Source: Streptomyces indicus (GTDB lineage Bacteria > Actinomycetota > Actinomycetes > Streptomycetales > Streptomycetaceae). Taken from it: a stretch of 64,000 nucleotides of DNA. The stretch is taken from assembly GCF_900100315.1 (NCBI RefSeq), contig NZ_FNFF01000017.1, forward strand, positions 1-64,000. The letters run 5' to 3'. Numbering within the stretch: the stretch's first letter is position 1; every line of letters starts with the position of its first letter. The notes under the pieces were generated by a model. The model saw only the letters and a program-made list of their open reading frames with translations, was not told where the DNA came from and ran no database searches. Shown here piece after piece: positions 32,414 to 43,727 of this stretch. A program made the position numbers and the translations under genes.

Positions 32414-35400
32414 TCACGACCCCAGGATCGTCGTCAGGAATTCCCCTGTCCACGCCAGCAACTCCCGTCCCAGCAACGGCTTTCCGCCGACCTTCGCGGT
32501 CTTCGGGCGCGGCACGAGGATCTGGTGCGCGGCCGGCTTCATGACGGTGCCCGGGTACAGGCGCTTGAGGCGCAGCTCCTGGGACTCGCGCAGCTCCACC
32601 GGCGCGAACCGGATGTTGTTGCCCTGGAGCACGATCTCGCCGACGCCGCAGGCGCGGGCCAGCATCCGCAGCCCGGCGACCAGAAGCAGGTTCTCCACCG
32701 GCTCGGGCAGCTTGCCGTAGCGGTCGGTGAGTTCCTCCCGTACCGCCTTGATGTCCTCCTCCGAGTTGGCGGAGGCGATGGCGCGGTAGGCCTGGAGCCG
32801 GAGCCGCTCGCCGGGCGCATAGTCGTGCGGGACGTGCGCGTCCACCGGCAGCTCGATCTTGACCTCGAGCGGCGGCTCCTCCTCGATCTCGCCGCTCTCC
32901 AGCTGGCGCCGGTAGTCCGCGACCGCCTCGCCCACCATCCGTACGTAGAGGTCGAAGCCGACGCCCGCGATGTGGCCGGACTGCTCGCCGCCGAGCAGGT
33001 TGCCCGCACCGCGGATTTCGAGGTCCTTCATGGCCACGTACATGCCCGCGCCCATCTCCGTGTGCTGGGCGATGGTGGCGAGGCGCTCGTGGGCGGTCTC
33101 GGTGAGCGGCTTCTCCGGCGGGTACAGGAAGTACGCGTACCCGCGCTCGCGGCCTCGACCGACGCGGCCGCGCAGCTGGTGCAGCTGCGACAGACCGAAG
33201 TTGTCGCCGCGCTCGACGATCAGGGTGTTGGCGTTGGAGATGTCGATACCGGACTCGACGATCGTGGTCGACACGAGCACGTCGAACTTCTTCTCCCAGA
33301 AGTCCACGACCACTTGCTCCAGGGCCGACTCGGACATCTGGCCGTGCGCGGTGGCGATCCGGGCCTCGGGCACGATGTCGCGCAGGCGGGCCGCCGCCCG
33401 GTCGATGGACTCGACCCGGTTGTGGATGTAGAAGACCTGGCCCTCGCGCAGGAGTTCACGGCGGATGGCCGCGCCGATCTGCTTCTCCTCGTACGGCCCG
33501 ACGAAGGTCAGGACCGGGTGGCGCTCCTCGGGCGGGGTGGTGATGGTGGACATCTCGCGGATGCCGGTGACGGCCATTTCGAGCGTACGGGGAATGGGCG
33601 TCGCGGACATCGTGAGCACGTCGACGTTGGCGCGGAGCTTCTTCAGCTGCTCCTTGTGCTCGACGCCGAACCGCTGCTCCTCGTCGACGATGACCAGGCC
33701 GAGATCCTTGAACTTGGTCTCGGAGGAGAAGAGCCGGTGCGTGCCGATTACCACGTCCACCGAGCCGTCGCGCAGGCCTTCGAGGGTGGCCTTGGCCTCG
33801 GTGTCGGTCTGGAAGCGGCTCAACGCCCTCACCTTGACCGGGAATTGGGAGTAGCGCTCGGAGAACGTGCCGAAGTGCTGCTGCACGAGCAGGGTCGTGG
33901 GTACGAGGACGGCGACCTGCTTGCCGTCCTGCACGGCCTTGAAGGCGGCCCGTACCGCGATCTCCGTCTTGCCGTAGCCCACATCGCCGCAGATCAGGCG
34001 GTCCATCGGGACCGACTTCTCCATGTCCTCCTTGACCTCGGCGATCGTGGTCAGCTGGTCGGGCGTCTCCGCGTACGGGAACGCGTCCTCCAGCTCGCGC
34101 TGCCAGGGGGTGTCCGGGCCGAAGGTGTGGCCGGGCGCGGCCATGCGGGCGCTGTAGAGCTTGATGAGGTCGGCGGCGATCTCCTTGACCGCCTTCTTCG
34201 CGCGCGCCTTGGTCTTCGTCCAGTCCGCGCCGCCGAGCCGGTGCAGCGTCGGGGCCTCGCCGCCCACGTACTTGGTGATCTGCTCCAGCTGGTCGGTGGG
34301 GATGTAGAGCCGGTCGCCGGGTTGGCCGCGCTTGGCCGGGGCGTACTCCACGACCAGGTACTCGCGGGTCGCGCCCTGGACCGTGCGCTGCACCATCTCG
34401 ATGTAGCGGCCGACGCCGTGCTGCTCGTGGACGATGTAGTCGCCCGGCTCCAGAGTGAGCGGGTCGATGGCCTTGCGGCGGCGGGCCGGCATCCGGGCGC
34501 CGTCCTTGCCGGCCGCCTTCTGTCCGGTCAGGTCGGTCTCGGTGAGGACCGCGAGCTTCAGCTTCGGGTCGATGAAGCCGTAGTCGATCGAACCGCAGGA
34601 CACATGCACGACGGAGGGCGCGAGGTCGCCCTTCGCGGCGAGGTCCTTGTCGAGGCGGGCCGCGATGCCCTCGTTCGACAGGACCTCGACGGTGCGGGTG
34701 GCGGGGCCGTGGGCCTCGGTGACGAAGACCGTGCGCCAGCCGTCGGCGTTCCACTGCTTGACGTCGGCGAGGGCGCGGGCGGTGTCGCCGCGGTAGGTCT
34801 CCGGGGCGTGCATGCCCAGCTTGAGGGTGTCCGAGCCCCCCGGCGCGTCAGCGCCATCTGTGAACGTTTCATCGGCGGCGAACGGCGAGACCGACCACCA
34901 CATCATGTCCAGCTCGCGGGCCCGGTCGCGGACGTCCGCGATCCCCCACAGGGAGGCGGCGCCCACGTCGATCGGGGCCTCGCCGCCGCCCGCGGTGGCG
35001 GCCCAGCTGGCCTGGAGGAACTCCTGGCTCGTGGCCACGAGGTCGCCGGCCCGGGTGCGGACGCGCTCGGGGTCGCAGACCACGGCCATCGAGCCCTTGG
35101 GCAGGACGTCGAGCAGCAGCTCCATGTCGTCCACGAGGACGGGGGCGAGGGACTCCATGCCCTCGACCGCGATGCCCTCGGCGATCTTGCCGAGCAGCTC
35201 GCCGAGCTCGGGGTGCTGCTCGGCGAGGGCGGCGGCCTTCTCCCGTACGTCCTCGGTGAGCAGCAGCTCGCGGCAGGGCGGGGCCCACAGGCCGTGCTCG
35301 GCGATCTCGAGCGAGCGCTGGTCGGCGACCTTGAAGTAACGGATCTCCTCGACGTCGTCGCCCCAGAACTCGATCCGTAGCGGGTGCTCCTCGGTCGGCG

Positions 35401-35983
35401 GGAAGACGTCGAGGATGCCGCCGCGCACGGCGAACTCGCCGCGCTTCTCGACCAGTTCGACCCGCGCGTACGCGGCGGCCGCGAGCGCTTCGACGATCTC
35501 GTTCAGGTCGGCGGTCTGGCCCTGCTTGAGGCTGACGGGCTCCAGGTCGCCCAGGCCCTTGACCTGCGGCTGGAGCACGGAGCGGATGGGCGCGACGATC
35601 ACGCTGACCGGGCCGGTCTCGGGGTCGCCGTCGGGGGTGGGGTGGGCGAGCCTTCTGAGCACCGCGAGACGGCGGCCGACGGTGTCGCTGCGGGGGCTGA
35701 GGCGCTCGTGCGGGAGGGTCTCCCAGGACGGGTACTCGGCGATCCCGGCCTCGGGCAGCAGGGAGCGCAGGGCCGCGGCCAGGTCCTCGGCCTCGCGTCC
35801 GGTGGCGGTCACGGCGAGCACGGTGCGGCCGGTCTCGCGGGCCAGCGCGGCGATCGCGAAGGGGCGGGCGGCGGGCGGGCCGACCAGGTCGACGTGCATC
35901 CGGTGGGCGTCCCGCGCGGCCTGCACGGCTTCCACGAGGGCGGTGTCTTCGGCTACGGCGTCGAGCAGACCGTGCAGGCTCAT
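32414..35983 (-). CDS. mfd: Transcription-repair coupling factor Mfd
   Basis: A 1189-residue ATP-dependent translocase that removes RNA polymerase stalled at DNA lesions and recruits UvrA. The order of domains is standard: an N-terminal UvrB-homology region (IAALARETGRTVLAVTAT, SWETLPHERLSP), the RNA-polymerase-interaction domain near 480-560 (PGDYIVHEQHGVGRY), and RecG-like helicase motors with GDVGYGKTEIAVRAAF (motif I), VIVDEEQRFGV (motif II), SATPIPRT (motif III) and QLRGRVGRGRERGYAYF (motif VI). A TRCF C-terminal domain ends it. ATG 35983 is preceded by GGGAAAG. The length is normal. Confidence 0.96.
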   Translation of the reverse strand: MSLHGLLDAVAEDTALVEAVQAARDAHRMHVDLVGPPAARPFAIAALARETGRTVLAVTATGREAEDLAAALRSLLPEAGIAEYPSWETLPHERLSPRSDTVGRRLAVLRRLAHPTPDGDPETGPVSVIVAPIRSVLQPQVKGLGDLEPVSLKQGQTADLNEIVEALAAAAYARVELVEKRGEFAVRGGILDVFPPTEEHPLRIEFWGDDVEEIRYFKVADQRSLEIAEHGLWAPPCRELLLTEDVREKAAALAEQHPELGELLGKIAEGIAVEGMESLAPVLVDDMELLLDVLPKGSMAVVCDPERVRTRAGDLVATSQEFLQASWAATAGGGEAPIDVGAASLWGIADVRDRARELDMMWWSVSPFAADETFTDGADAPGGSDTLKLGMHAPETYRGDTARALADVKQWNADGWRTVFVTEAHGPATRTVEVLSNEGIAARLDKDLAAKGDLAPSVVHVSCGSIDYGFIDPKLKLAVLTETDLTGQKAAGKDGARMPARRRKAIDPLTLEPGDYIVHEQHGVGRYIEMVQRTVQGATREYLVVEYAPAKRGQPGDRLYIPTDQLEQITKYVGGEAPTLHRLGGADWTKTKARAKKAVKEIAADLIKLYSARMAAPGHTFGPDTPWQRELEDAFPYAETPDQLTTIAEVKEDMEKSVPMDRLICGDVGYGKTEIAVRAAFKAVQDGKQVAVLVPTTLLVQQHFGTFSERYSQFPVKVRALSRFQTDTEAKATLEGLRDGSVDVVIGTHRLFSSETKFKDLGLVIVDEEQRFGVEHKEQLKKLRANVDVLTMSATPIPRTLEMAVTGIREMSTITTPPEERHPVLTFVGPYEEKQIGAAIRRELLREGQVFYIHNRVESIDRAAARLRDIVPEARIATAHGQMSESALEQVVVDFWEKKFDVLVSTTIVESGIDISNANTLIVERGDNFGLSQLHQLRGRVGRGRERGYAYFLYPPEKPLTETAHERLATIAQHTEMGAGMYVAMKDLEIRGAGNLLGGEQSGHIAGVGFDLYVRMVGEAVADYRRQLESGEIEEEPPLEVKIELPVDAHVPHDYAPGERLRLQAYRAIASANSEEDIKAVREELTDRYGKLPEPVENLLLVAGLRMLARACGVGEIVLQGNNIRFAPVELRESQELRLKRLYPGTVMKPAAHQILVPRPKTAKVGGKPLLGRELLAWTGEFLTTILGS

Positions 35984-36250
35984 GAAGTCTTTCCCGTCCG
36001 GGTGGTCGGTGTCGGTTCGTCGCTTCCTGGGCAACGCGAACGCCCGGCTTCGCGGATTCTGCGGCGGGCCGGGGATGGCTCCAGGGTACGCCTGCGGAAG
36101 TGGACGCGCTCTTGAGTTGCGGGTGGGTCGGGGCGGGTGCGGCGGACCCGTGCCGCGCCTGTCGCGAGCGTCCCGGCGGGCCGTGTTCGAATTGGCGGGA
36201 ACACAGCCCGCTCTCCACGGGCCCGCACCCCGCTCCTGAAAGGCCCCCGT

Positions 36251-37915
36251 ATGCGCGCCGCCGTCGACCCGTCCGCCGAGGACGAGCACGAGGCACGGTC
36301 GTCGTCCTCCGGCGCACACGGCCGGACGGACCGGTCCTCCGGGCCGGCCGGGCTCGGCGGGCCGGCCGGGCTGGGCGGGCCGGACGGGCTCGTGCGGCGG
36401 ACGCTGCGAGGCCGCGACCCGGCGCCGTGGGGGCTCGCGGCCGTGTTCTTCGCCGCGTACGCCACGGTGTCCGTGCTGCGCTGGGAGAAGTTCGGCACGC
36501 GGTCCTGGGATCTCGGGATCTTCGAGCAGGCCATCCGCGGCTACGCCCATCTTCAGGCGCCGATCGCCGACCTCAAGGGGCCCGGCTCGCACATCCTCGG
36601 TGACCACTTCAGCCCGGTCACGGCGCTGCTCGCTCCTCTCTACCGGCTGTTCCCGGGGCCGGTGACCCTGCTGCTCGCGCAGGCCGCGCTGCTCGCCCTG
36701 TCGGTCGTGCCGGTGACGCGGGCGTCCGGCCGGCTGCTCGGCCGCGGCGCAGGGCTCTGCCTCGGAGTCGCCTACGGGCTGTCCTTCGGTCTGCAACGCG
36801 CCGTCGACTTCGACTTCCACGAGATCGCCTTCGCCGTTCCTCTCCTCGCCTTCTCCCTGGAGGCCCTGCTCGCCGAACGCTGGCGGGCCGCCCTGTGCTG
36901 GGCCCTGCCGCTGGTCCTGGTGAAGGAGGACATGGGCCTGACCCTGACGGCCCTGGCTTCGGTCGTGGCCTGGCGCGCCCACCGGGCGGGACGCAAGACC
37001 GCCCCCGGACCGTCCCCGTCAGGAACCGCCGACCCTGCCGGGCCCGCCGGGCCTGCCGATCCCCCGGTGCCCGCCGAATCCGCCAAGCCCGCGGAGCCCA
37101 CCCCCACCCCAGCCACAGCCACAGCCACAGCCACAGCCGCGCGTGCCCGGCGCGCCGTCCCGTACGCCTGTGCCGTCGCCGCCTTCGGGATCGTCGCCGC
37201 CCTGGTGACCTTCGTCTGGATCATCCCGGCCTTCAACACCGCCGGCAGCTACGAGTACTGGAACCGCATGGAGGGCGGTGTCCCGAACCCGTTCGCCGGT
37301 GCCGACGTCAAGCTGCGCACCCTGGCCTGGCTGCTGCTGCCGACCGGCCTGTTCGCCCTGCGCTCTCCCCTCGTCCTGATCGCGCTGCCCACCCTGGGCT
37401 GGCGCTTCCTGTCCTCCGACGACTCCTACTGGGGCACCGACTGGCACTACAGCGCTGTGCTCATGCCGGTGGTGGTCCTCGCCGCCGCCGACGGCCTCGC
37501 CCGGGTACGCTCGTGCACCCGCCGCCCCCGGCTGCGGAACCTGGCCGCGCAGACGCCGCTCGCCGCCGCGGCGGTGGCGCTCGCCCTCACCGTCTCGCTG
37601 CCGCTCGGCACCCTCACCGACCCGGCCGTGTACCGCGTGCCCGCCTCCGCCCGCCAGGCGGACGCGCTGCTCGACCGCATCCCCGACGGAGCCACCGTCG
37701 AGGCCAACATCGGCCCCATCAGCCGGCTCGCCGGGCGGTGCAGGGTGCTGTGGATCGGCAACTCCCGGGGAGTGACGCCCGATTACGTCGCCCTCGACAA
37801 CCGCTCCGGCCGCTACCGGGACCCGGCGGCCAGCGCGGTCCGGCTGCACCCGGACGCCCGCTTCGAGGAGTGGGGCTCGGCGGGCGGCTTCGTGGTCCTG
37901 CGCCGCGTGACCTGA
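36251..37915 (+). CDS. DUF2079 family polytopic membrane protein
   Basis: A 554-residue membrane protein. After a Ser/Gly/Pro-rich N-terminus come about ten membrane helices and the DUF2079 pattern: SWDLGIFEQAIRGYAH, GDHFSPVTALLAPLY and VKEDMGLTL. The His/Asp residues on the outer face resemble those of lipid-linked glycosyltransferases (GT-C), but the catalytic role is unproved. A low-complexity insert (PTPTPATATATATA) lies near the middle. GAAAGG precedes ATG 36251. It is divergent from mfd and followed by a strong terminator. Confidence 0.85.
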   Translation: MRAAVDPSAEDEHEARSSSSGAHGRTDRSSGPAGLGGPAGLGGPDGLVRRTLRGRDPAPWGLAAVFFAAYATVSVLRWEKFGTRSWDLGIFEQAIRGYAHLQAPIADLKGPGSHILGDHFSPVTALLAPLYRLFPGPVTLLLAQAALLALSVVPVTRASGRLLGRGAGLCLGVAYGLSFGLQRAVDFDFHEIAFAVPLLAFSLEALLAERWRAALCWALPLVLVKEDMGLTLTALASVVAWRAHRAGRKTAPGPSPSGTADPAGPAGPADPPVPAESAKPAEPTPTPATATATATAARARRAVPYACAVAAFGIVAALVTFVWIIPAFNTAGSYEYWNRMEGGVPNPFAGADVKLRTLAWLLLPTGLFALRSPLVLIALPTLGWRFLSSDDSYWGTDWHYSAVLMPVVVLAAADGLARVRSCTRRPRLRNLAAQTPLAAAAVALALTVSLPLGTLTDPAVYRVPASARQADALLDRIPDGATVEANIGPISRLAGRCRVLWIGNSRGVTPDYVALDNRSGRYRDPAASAVRLHPDARFEEWGSAGGFVVLRRVT

Positions 37916-37988
37916 GCCCGCCCCCTCCCGAAGCCTCCGGCCCGAAGCCCCCGTCCAGCCTCGAAGTCCCCGGCCCGCCCGGAACAGA

Positions 37989-38027
37989 CCGGCCCCGGTG
38001 CACATGGAGGATGTGCACCGGGGCCGG
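37989..38027. terminator. Bidirectional hairpin terminator
   Basis: Perfect 17-bp stem (37989-38005 and 38011-38027) with loop GGAGG, between the convergent DUF2079 and permease genes. Confidence 0.85.
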
Positions 38028-38063
38028 ACCCTTACCGTAGCCGCCCTGCGAGAGCCCGCAGGG

Positions 38064-40630
38064 CTAGTCGGTGGCGATGGCGTTGAGCACGTTCATCCGG
38101 CCGGCGCGGAACGCCGGTATCAGCGCCGCGAGCAGGCCCACGAAGGCCGAGGCGATGAACACTCCGATGATCGTCGGCCACGGGATCTCCAGGACCTCGA
38201 GGCCTTCCAGGGCGAGCAGCCGCTGCGCCGTCGCGCCCCAGCCCATGCCCAGCCCGAGCCCGAGCAGGGCGCCGAACAGGGCGATCACCACGGACTCCAG
38301 GCGGATCATCCGCCGCAGCTGGCGCCGCGACATCCCGATCGCCCGCATGAGACCGATCTCGCGGGTGCGCTCCACCACCGACAGCGCCAGGGTGTTCACC
38401 ACACCGAGGACCGCGACGATGATCGCGAGGGCGAGCAGCCCGTAGACCATGTTGAGCAACTGGCCGATCTGGCTGCGCAGTTCCTCCTTGAAGTCCGTCT
38501 GGTCGCGGACCTCGTACTGCGGGTACTGCTTCAGCGTGTCCTTGAGCGCCGCGTACGCGGCCTCCGCCTTGCCGTCCGCCGCCTTGGCGAACATGATCAT
38601 GTTCGGCGGGATCCGGTCGGCCGGCAGGTACTTCTCCAGCGTCGCGATGGACATGTAGCGCGCGCCCTGGTCGATCGTCACGTCATCGTTCGTGATCGCG
38701 CCGACCTTGATCTTCGCCGTCTCGCCGCCCTTGAAGGCGACGGTCAGGGTGTCACCGACCTTGATCCCGTTGTCCTTCGCGTACTCCGTGCCGATGGACA
38801 TGGAGTCCGCCGCGTAGGCGTCCTCGAGCTCGCCCGCGGTGGTCTCGCGCCGCAGATCGGTGGCGTACGTGGGGTCGGCGGCGGTGACCTGGCTCTTCTC
38901 CGACTTGCCGTTGGGGGCGGTCAGCGTCGCGTCGGCCACCTTGTAGCGGGTGACGTGTTCCAGGTCGGGGCTGTTCTGGATGGCCTTCTCGGCCTGGGGC
39001 ACGATGCGCTGCTGGCCCTGGATGATGAAGTCCGCGCCCACCGACTTGTCGAGCTCGTCGGTGGCGGAGGCCACCATCGAGGAGCCCACCACCGAGAGGC
39101 ACGCGACCAGGGCGAGGCCGATCATCAGGGCCGCTCCGGTGGCTCCGGTGCGGCGCGGGTTGCGCAGCGCATTGCGCTCCGCCATCCGTCCGACCGGTCC
39201 GAACAGGCGCAGCACGAGCGCGCTGATCACCCGGACCACGGCGCCCGCGAGCACCGGACCGACGATCACGAAGCCGATGAGGGTGAGCACCACACCGCCG
39301 CCGAGCCACATCGAGCCGTCGCCGGCCTTGTCGGCGGTGGCCGCGGTGTACAGGGCGAAGACGCCCGCGCCGGTGAGCACCAGGCCGATCAGCGCGCGGA
39401 GCAGACCCGCCTTGCCGTCCGCGGGAGTTCCGGCGTCGCGCAGCGCGGCCATCGGCGAGACCTTGCCCGCGCGGCGGGCCGGCAGGTACGCGGCGAGGAC
39501 GGTCACGACGATGCCGAGCAGCAGCCCGATCGCGGGGGTCGTCCACTTCACGGTGAGGTCGTCCGTGGAGAGGTTCATGCCCATGTTCGACATGAGCTCC
39601 ATGAGGCCGATCGCGAGGCCGACGCCCGCGCCGACGCCGAGGATCGAGCCGATCACGCCGAGCAGCGTGGCCTCGACGAGCACGGAACGGTTGACCTGCT
39701 TGCGCGAGGAGCCGATGGCCCGCATCAGGCCGATCTCGCGGGTGCGCTGGGCGACCAGCATCGAGAACGTGTTGATGATCAGGAAGATGCCGACCAGGAA
39801 TGCGATTCCGGCGAAGCCGAGCATCGCGTACTTGATGATGTCCATGAACTCGCCGACGTCCTTGCGGTTCTGGTCGGCGGTCTCCTGCTGGGTCTGGAGC
39901 TTGTACGTGCCGGCGCCGAGCTCGGAGGCCACGTTCTGCTTCAGCTGCGCGTGGCTGACACCCGCGTCGGCGGCCACGGCGATCTGGCTGAACTTACCTG
40001 TCTCGCCCAGCAGTTGCTTCTGTGCGGTGGGGGTGTCGAAGTAGACGACGGCGGCACCGGGGTTGGTCACCTTGAACGAGGCGATGCCGGTGATCTTCGC
40101 GGTGAAGTCACCGTTGACACTGATGGTGCGCAGTTCGTCGCCGAGCTTCAGGCCGTGCTTGTCGGCGGTGTCGGCGTCGACCATCACCTCGGTGGGGCCG
40201 CGCGGCGAGTGGCCCTCGGTGATCTCCATCGTCCGGGCGTCGTTCTGCGTCCAGTTGCCCGCGATGGTGGGGGCTCCGCTGGTGGAGCCCATGTTCTCGT
40301 TCTCGGAGTCCACCACCGTCACGTTCATCGAACTGACCGCGCCCTCGGCGGACTTGACGCCATCGGCCCGCTTCACCTGCTCGACCACGGAGGCCGGCAG
40401 GGACTCGGGCTTCCCGCCCTGCGGGTCCTCCTCGGGGCCCTCGGCCGACTTGGGACTGACCGTGACGTCGGGCGAGGTGGCCGCGAAGAGCTTGTCGAAG
40501 GTCGTGTTCATCGTGTCGGTGAACACGAGGGTGCCGCACACGAAGGCGACGGAGAGCAGGACGGCGATCGCGGAGAGCGCCATCCGGCCCTTGTGCGCGA
40601 AGAAGTTGCGCATCGAGGTCTTGAGCACAG

Positions 40631-40634
<4 letters not shown>
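38064..40634 (-). CDS. ABC transporter permease, MacB/FtsX type with two FtsX domains
   Basis: An 856-residue membrane protein. The first helix (about 18-40) precedes a large extracellular MacB-periplasmic-like domain (residues 45-260). Three helices follow (FAGIAFLVGIFLIINTFSML ..., with the coupling motif QRTREIGLMRAIGSSRKQV), then a central membrane pair, a second extracellular domain (540-730) and a final FtsX block (VVERTREIGLMRAIGMSRRQL). This duplicated layout is typical of actinobacterial exporters of lipids, antibiotics or lipoproteins. GTG 40634 overlaps the ATPase stop by four bases. Confidence 0.92.
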
Positions 40635-41419
<785 letters not shown>

Positions 41420-41840
41420 GTGAAGTCTCCTCGGTAGAAAGCAGTGGGTACGCAGGGGAAAGAAGGGGGGCCCGGCGGTCGTCCTGCCATCGCCGGCGAT
41501 GCGCTCAAGTCTCGTGCGCCGAGGGCCCCGAGCGCGCTGAGGTACAGCGCAGTCTTCTGCTGAGGAAAACCCCACCCCCGGGCTTGCGGTGTACCTCAGC
41601 ACCGGCCTGTGACCAGGCTAGGAGCGCCGCCGCGACGCCTCGTCCTTCACGAGGACGAGCCCTCCCCGACCCGGAGTGAGGACCCACCCCTAGGGGCTCT
41701 CCACCCGTCGGTGGAGCGGTTCTCGGGGGCGCTGCATCCTTCGCCGCGCGCCGTCTCGCCCACTCGACACCCTCCCCCTGCGTGAGGAGCAAGTGAGAAG
41801 GTGTCCCCGGCGGAAATAGATGCAGGGGGAAAGGATCTTC
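41420..41840. promoter_or_regulatory. Divergent intergenic region between the ABC exporter and the MFS exporter
   Basis: A 421-bp region without a gene. It holds an 11-bp inverted repeat with widely spaced arms, GCTGAGGTACA (41536-41546) and TGTACCTCAGC (41590-41600), a short hairpin (41639-41646 with 41652-41659), and a GC-rich spacer. The paired TGAGGTACA arms look like a two-site operator for the exporter operon on the minus strand. No regulator gene is adjacent. Confidence 0.5.
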
Positions 41841-43670
41841 GTGGGCGGCAGCCGGGACGACATAGCGGGCCGGACGGACGGCCCCGGAGACGGCCGGACG
41901 GACGGCCCCGGAGACGGCCGGACGGACGGCCCCGGAGACGATCGGACGGACAGCGCCGGAGACGATCGCGCGAACGGCCGCGGAGACGACCCGACCCGAG
42001 GCCGCGGAGCCGACCGCCCCGCCGCCGGCCGCCGGCGCGGAGCCGTCGTCGCCGCCCTCATGCTCTCCATGGCGCTGGCCGCCCTGGAGTCCACGATCAT
42101 CGCGACGGCCGTGCCGCAGATCGTCGCCGACCTCGGCGGCTTCTCGTACTTCTCCTGGCTGTTCTCCGGCTATCTGCTCGCGGTCACCGTCACGCTGCCC
42201 GTCTACGGCAAGCTCTCCGACACCTTCGGCCGCAAGCCGGTCCTGCTCGCCGGCATGGTGCTGTTCCTCATCGGCTCGCTGCTGTGCGCGACAGCCTGGA
42301 ACATGGCCGCCCTGATCGCCTTCCGCATCCTCCAGGGCCTGGGCGGCGGCGCCATCCAGGGCACCGTCCAGACCCTGGCCGCCGACCTCTACCCGCTCAA
42401 GCAACGCCCCAAGATCCAGGCCAAGTTGTCCACGGTCTGGGCGCTCTCCTCCATCGCGGGCCCGGCGATCGGCGGCCTCCTCGTCGCGTACGCGCACTGG
42501 CGCTGGATCTTCCTGGTGAACCTGCCGGTGGGCCTGGTCGCGCTCTGGCTGGTCGCCCGTCATCTGCACGAGCCCGTACGGGAGAAGGGCCCTCGGCGCC
42601 GTATCGACTGGGCGGGAGCACTCGCCGTGTTCGCCTCCGGCGGCGTGCTGCTCACCGCGCTCGTGCAGGGCGGGGTCGCCTGGCCCTGGCTGTCCGCGCC
42701 CTCGCTCGCGCTGTTCGCCACGGCCGCCGTGCTGCTCGCCACGACCGTGCTCGTCGAACGCCGCGCCGCCGAGCCGATCATCCCCGGCTGGGTGTGGAAG
42801 CGCCGCACGATCGCCGCGGTCAACCTCGGCCTGGGCGCGCTCGGCCTGGTGATGGTCGCGCCGACGGTCTTCATCCCCACGTACGCGCAGTCGGTGCTGC
42901 AACTGACGCCCACCGAGGGCGGGTTCGTCCTGTCGGCGATGATCCTGAGCTGGCCGGTGTCGGCGGCCCTCAGCCAGCACCTCTACACGCGGATCGGATT
43001 CCGCAACACCGCGCTGATCGGCGTGACGGGCGCGGCCCTCGTCCTCGGCGCGTTCCCGCTCCTGCCCTATCCGGGCTCGCCCTGGCAGCCGGCGCTTCTG
43101 ATGCTGCTGCTCGGCGCCGCGCTCGGCCAGGTCCAACTGCCCCTGATCGTGGGCGTGCAGTCCACGGTCGGCTGGGCGGAGCGCGGCACCACCACCGCCT
43201 CCGTCCTCTTCTGCCGCCAGATCGGCCAGACGGTGGGTGCGGCGGTCTTCGGGGCGATCGCGAACGGGGTGATCGCCGCCCGCCTGGGCGCGGACACCGA
43301 CCTGGACACGGTCGCCCGCGCCCCCGGCGACGAATCGGTCCGCCGCTCGATCGACGCAGCCGTCGAGTGGGTCCACATCGGCGCGGCCGCGGCAGCCGTG
43401 ATCACCCTGCTGCTCCTGCTGTTCCTCGCCCCGCGCCGCTTCCCCGTGCTGCCGCAGGACCCGGCGCCGGAGGACTCCGTACCGCCGCAGCCCCCGGCGC
43501 AGGCGGCCGCGCAGACCGCCTTCCAGACCACCGTCCCGGCTGTCCCTCTCGCAGTCCCGGATGAGGCAGGAGTGCGTCAGGAGACGGGAGTGCGCGAGGA
43601 GACGGGCGTACGGGAGCCCAGTACGGCCAGTTCACCGGAAACCCCACCTCAGGCGGATACCAGCCGGTAA
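41841..43670 (+). CDS. MFS drug transporter, DHA2/EmrB type (14 helices)
   Basis: A membrane efflux protein of about 609 residues. The cytoplasmic N-terminus has tandem Asp/Gly/Arg/Thr repeats (GRTDGPGDGRTDGPGD) coded by 24-bp DNA repeats. The transporter core starts near residue 70; motif A is YGKLSDTFGRKPVLL and the helix-5 region is GPAIGGLLVAY, with about 14 membrane segments. The C-terminal 70 residues are a Pro/Gln/Thr-rich tail. GTG 41841 follows GGGGGAAAGGA; ATG 41820 is the alternative start. It exports drugs or metabolites by proton antiport. The substrate is unknown. Confidence 0.9.
   Translation: MGGSRDDIAGRTDGPGDGRTDGPGDGRTDGPGDDRTDSAGDDRANGRGDDPTRGRGADRPAAGRRRGAVVAALMLSMALAALESTIIATAVPQIVADLGGFSYFSWLFSGYLLAVTVTLPVYGKLSDTFGRKPVLLAGMVLFLIGSLLCATAWNMAALIAFRILQGLGGGAIQGTVQTLAADLYPLKQRPKIQAKLSTVWALSSIAGPAIGGLLVAYAHWRWIFLVNLPVGLVALWLVARHLHEPVREKGPRRRIDWAGALAVFASGGVLLTALVQGGVAWPWLSAPSLALFATAAVLLATTVLVERRAAEPIIPGWVWKRRTIAAVNLGLGALGLVMVAPTVFIPTYAQSVLQLTPTEGGFVLSAMILSWPVSAALSQHLYTRIGFRNTALIGVTGAALVLGAFPLLPYPGSPWQPALLMLLLGAALGQVQLPLIVGVQSTVGWAERGTTTASVLFCRQIGQTVGAAVFGAIANGVIAARLGADTDLDTVARAPGDESVRRSIDAAVEWVHIGAAAAAVITLLLLLFLAPRRFPVLPQDPAPEDSVPPQPPAQAAAQTAFQTTVPAVPLAVPDEAGVRQETGVREETGVREPSTASSPETPPQADTSR
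41871..41990 (+). repeat. Five tandem copies of a 24-bp unit inside the MFS gene
   Basis: Units start at 41871, 41895, 41919, 41943 and 41967. The first three are nearly identical (CGGACGGACGGCCCCGGAGA...) and the last two are diverged. The unit is a multiple of three, so expansion or loss keeps the frame and changes only the cytoplasmic N-terminal tail (GRTDGPGD repeats). Confidence 0.95.
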
Positions 43671-43727
43671 CGTTCCGGGTTCTCCCTGCGGGCCCTCCCC
43701 GGGCCCGAGCCGCGCAAGGAGCAGCCC

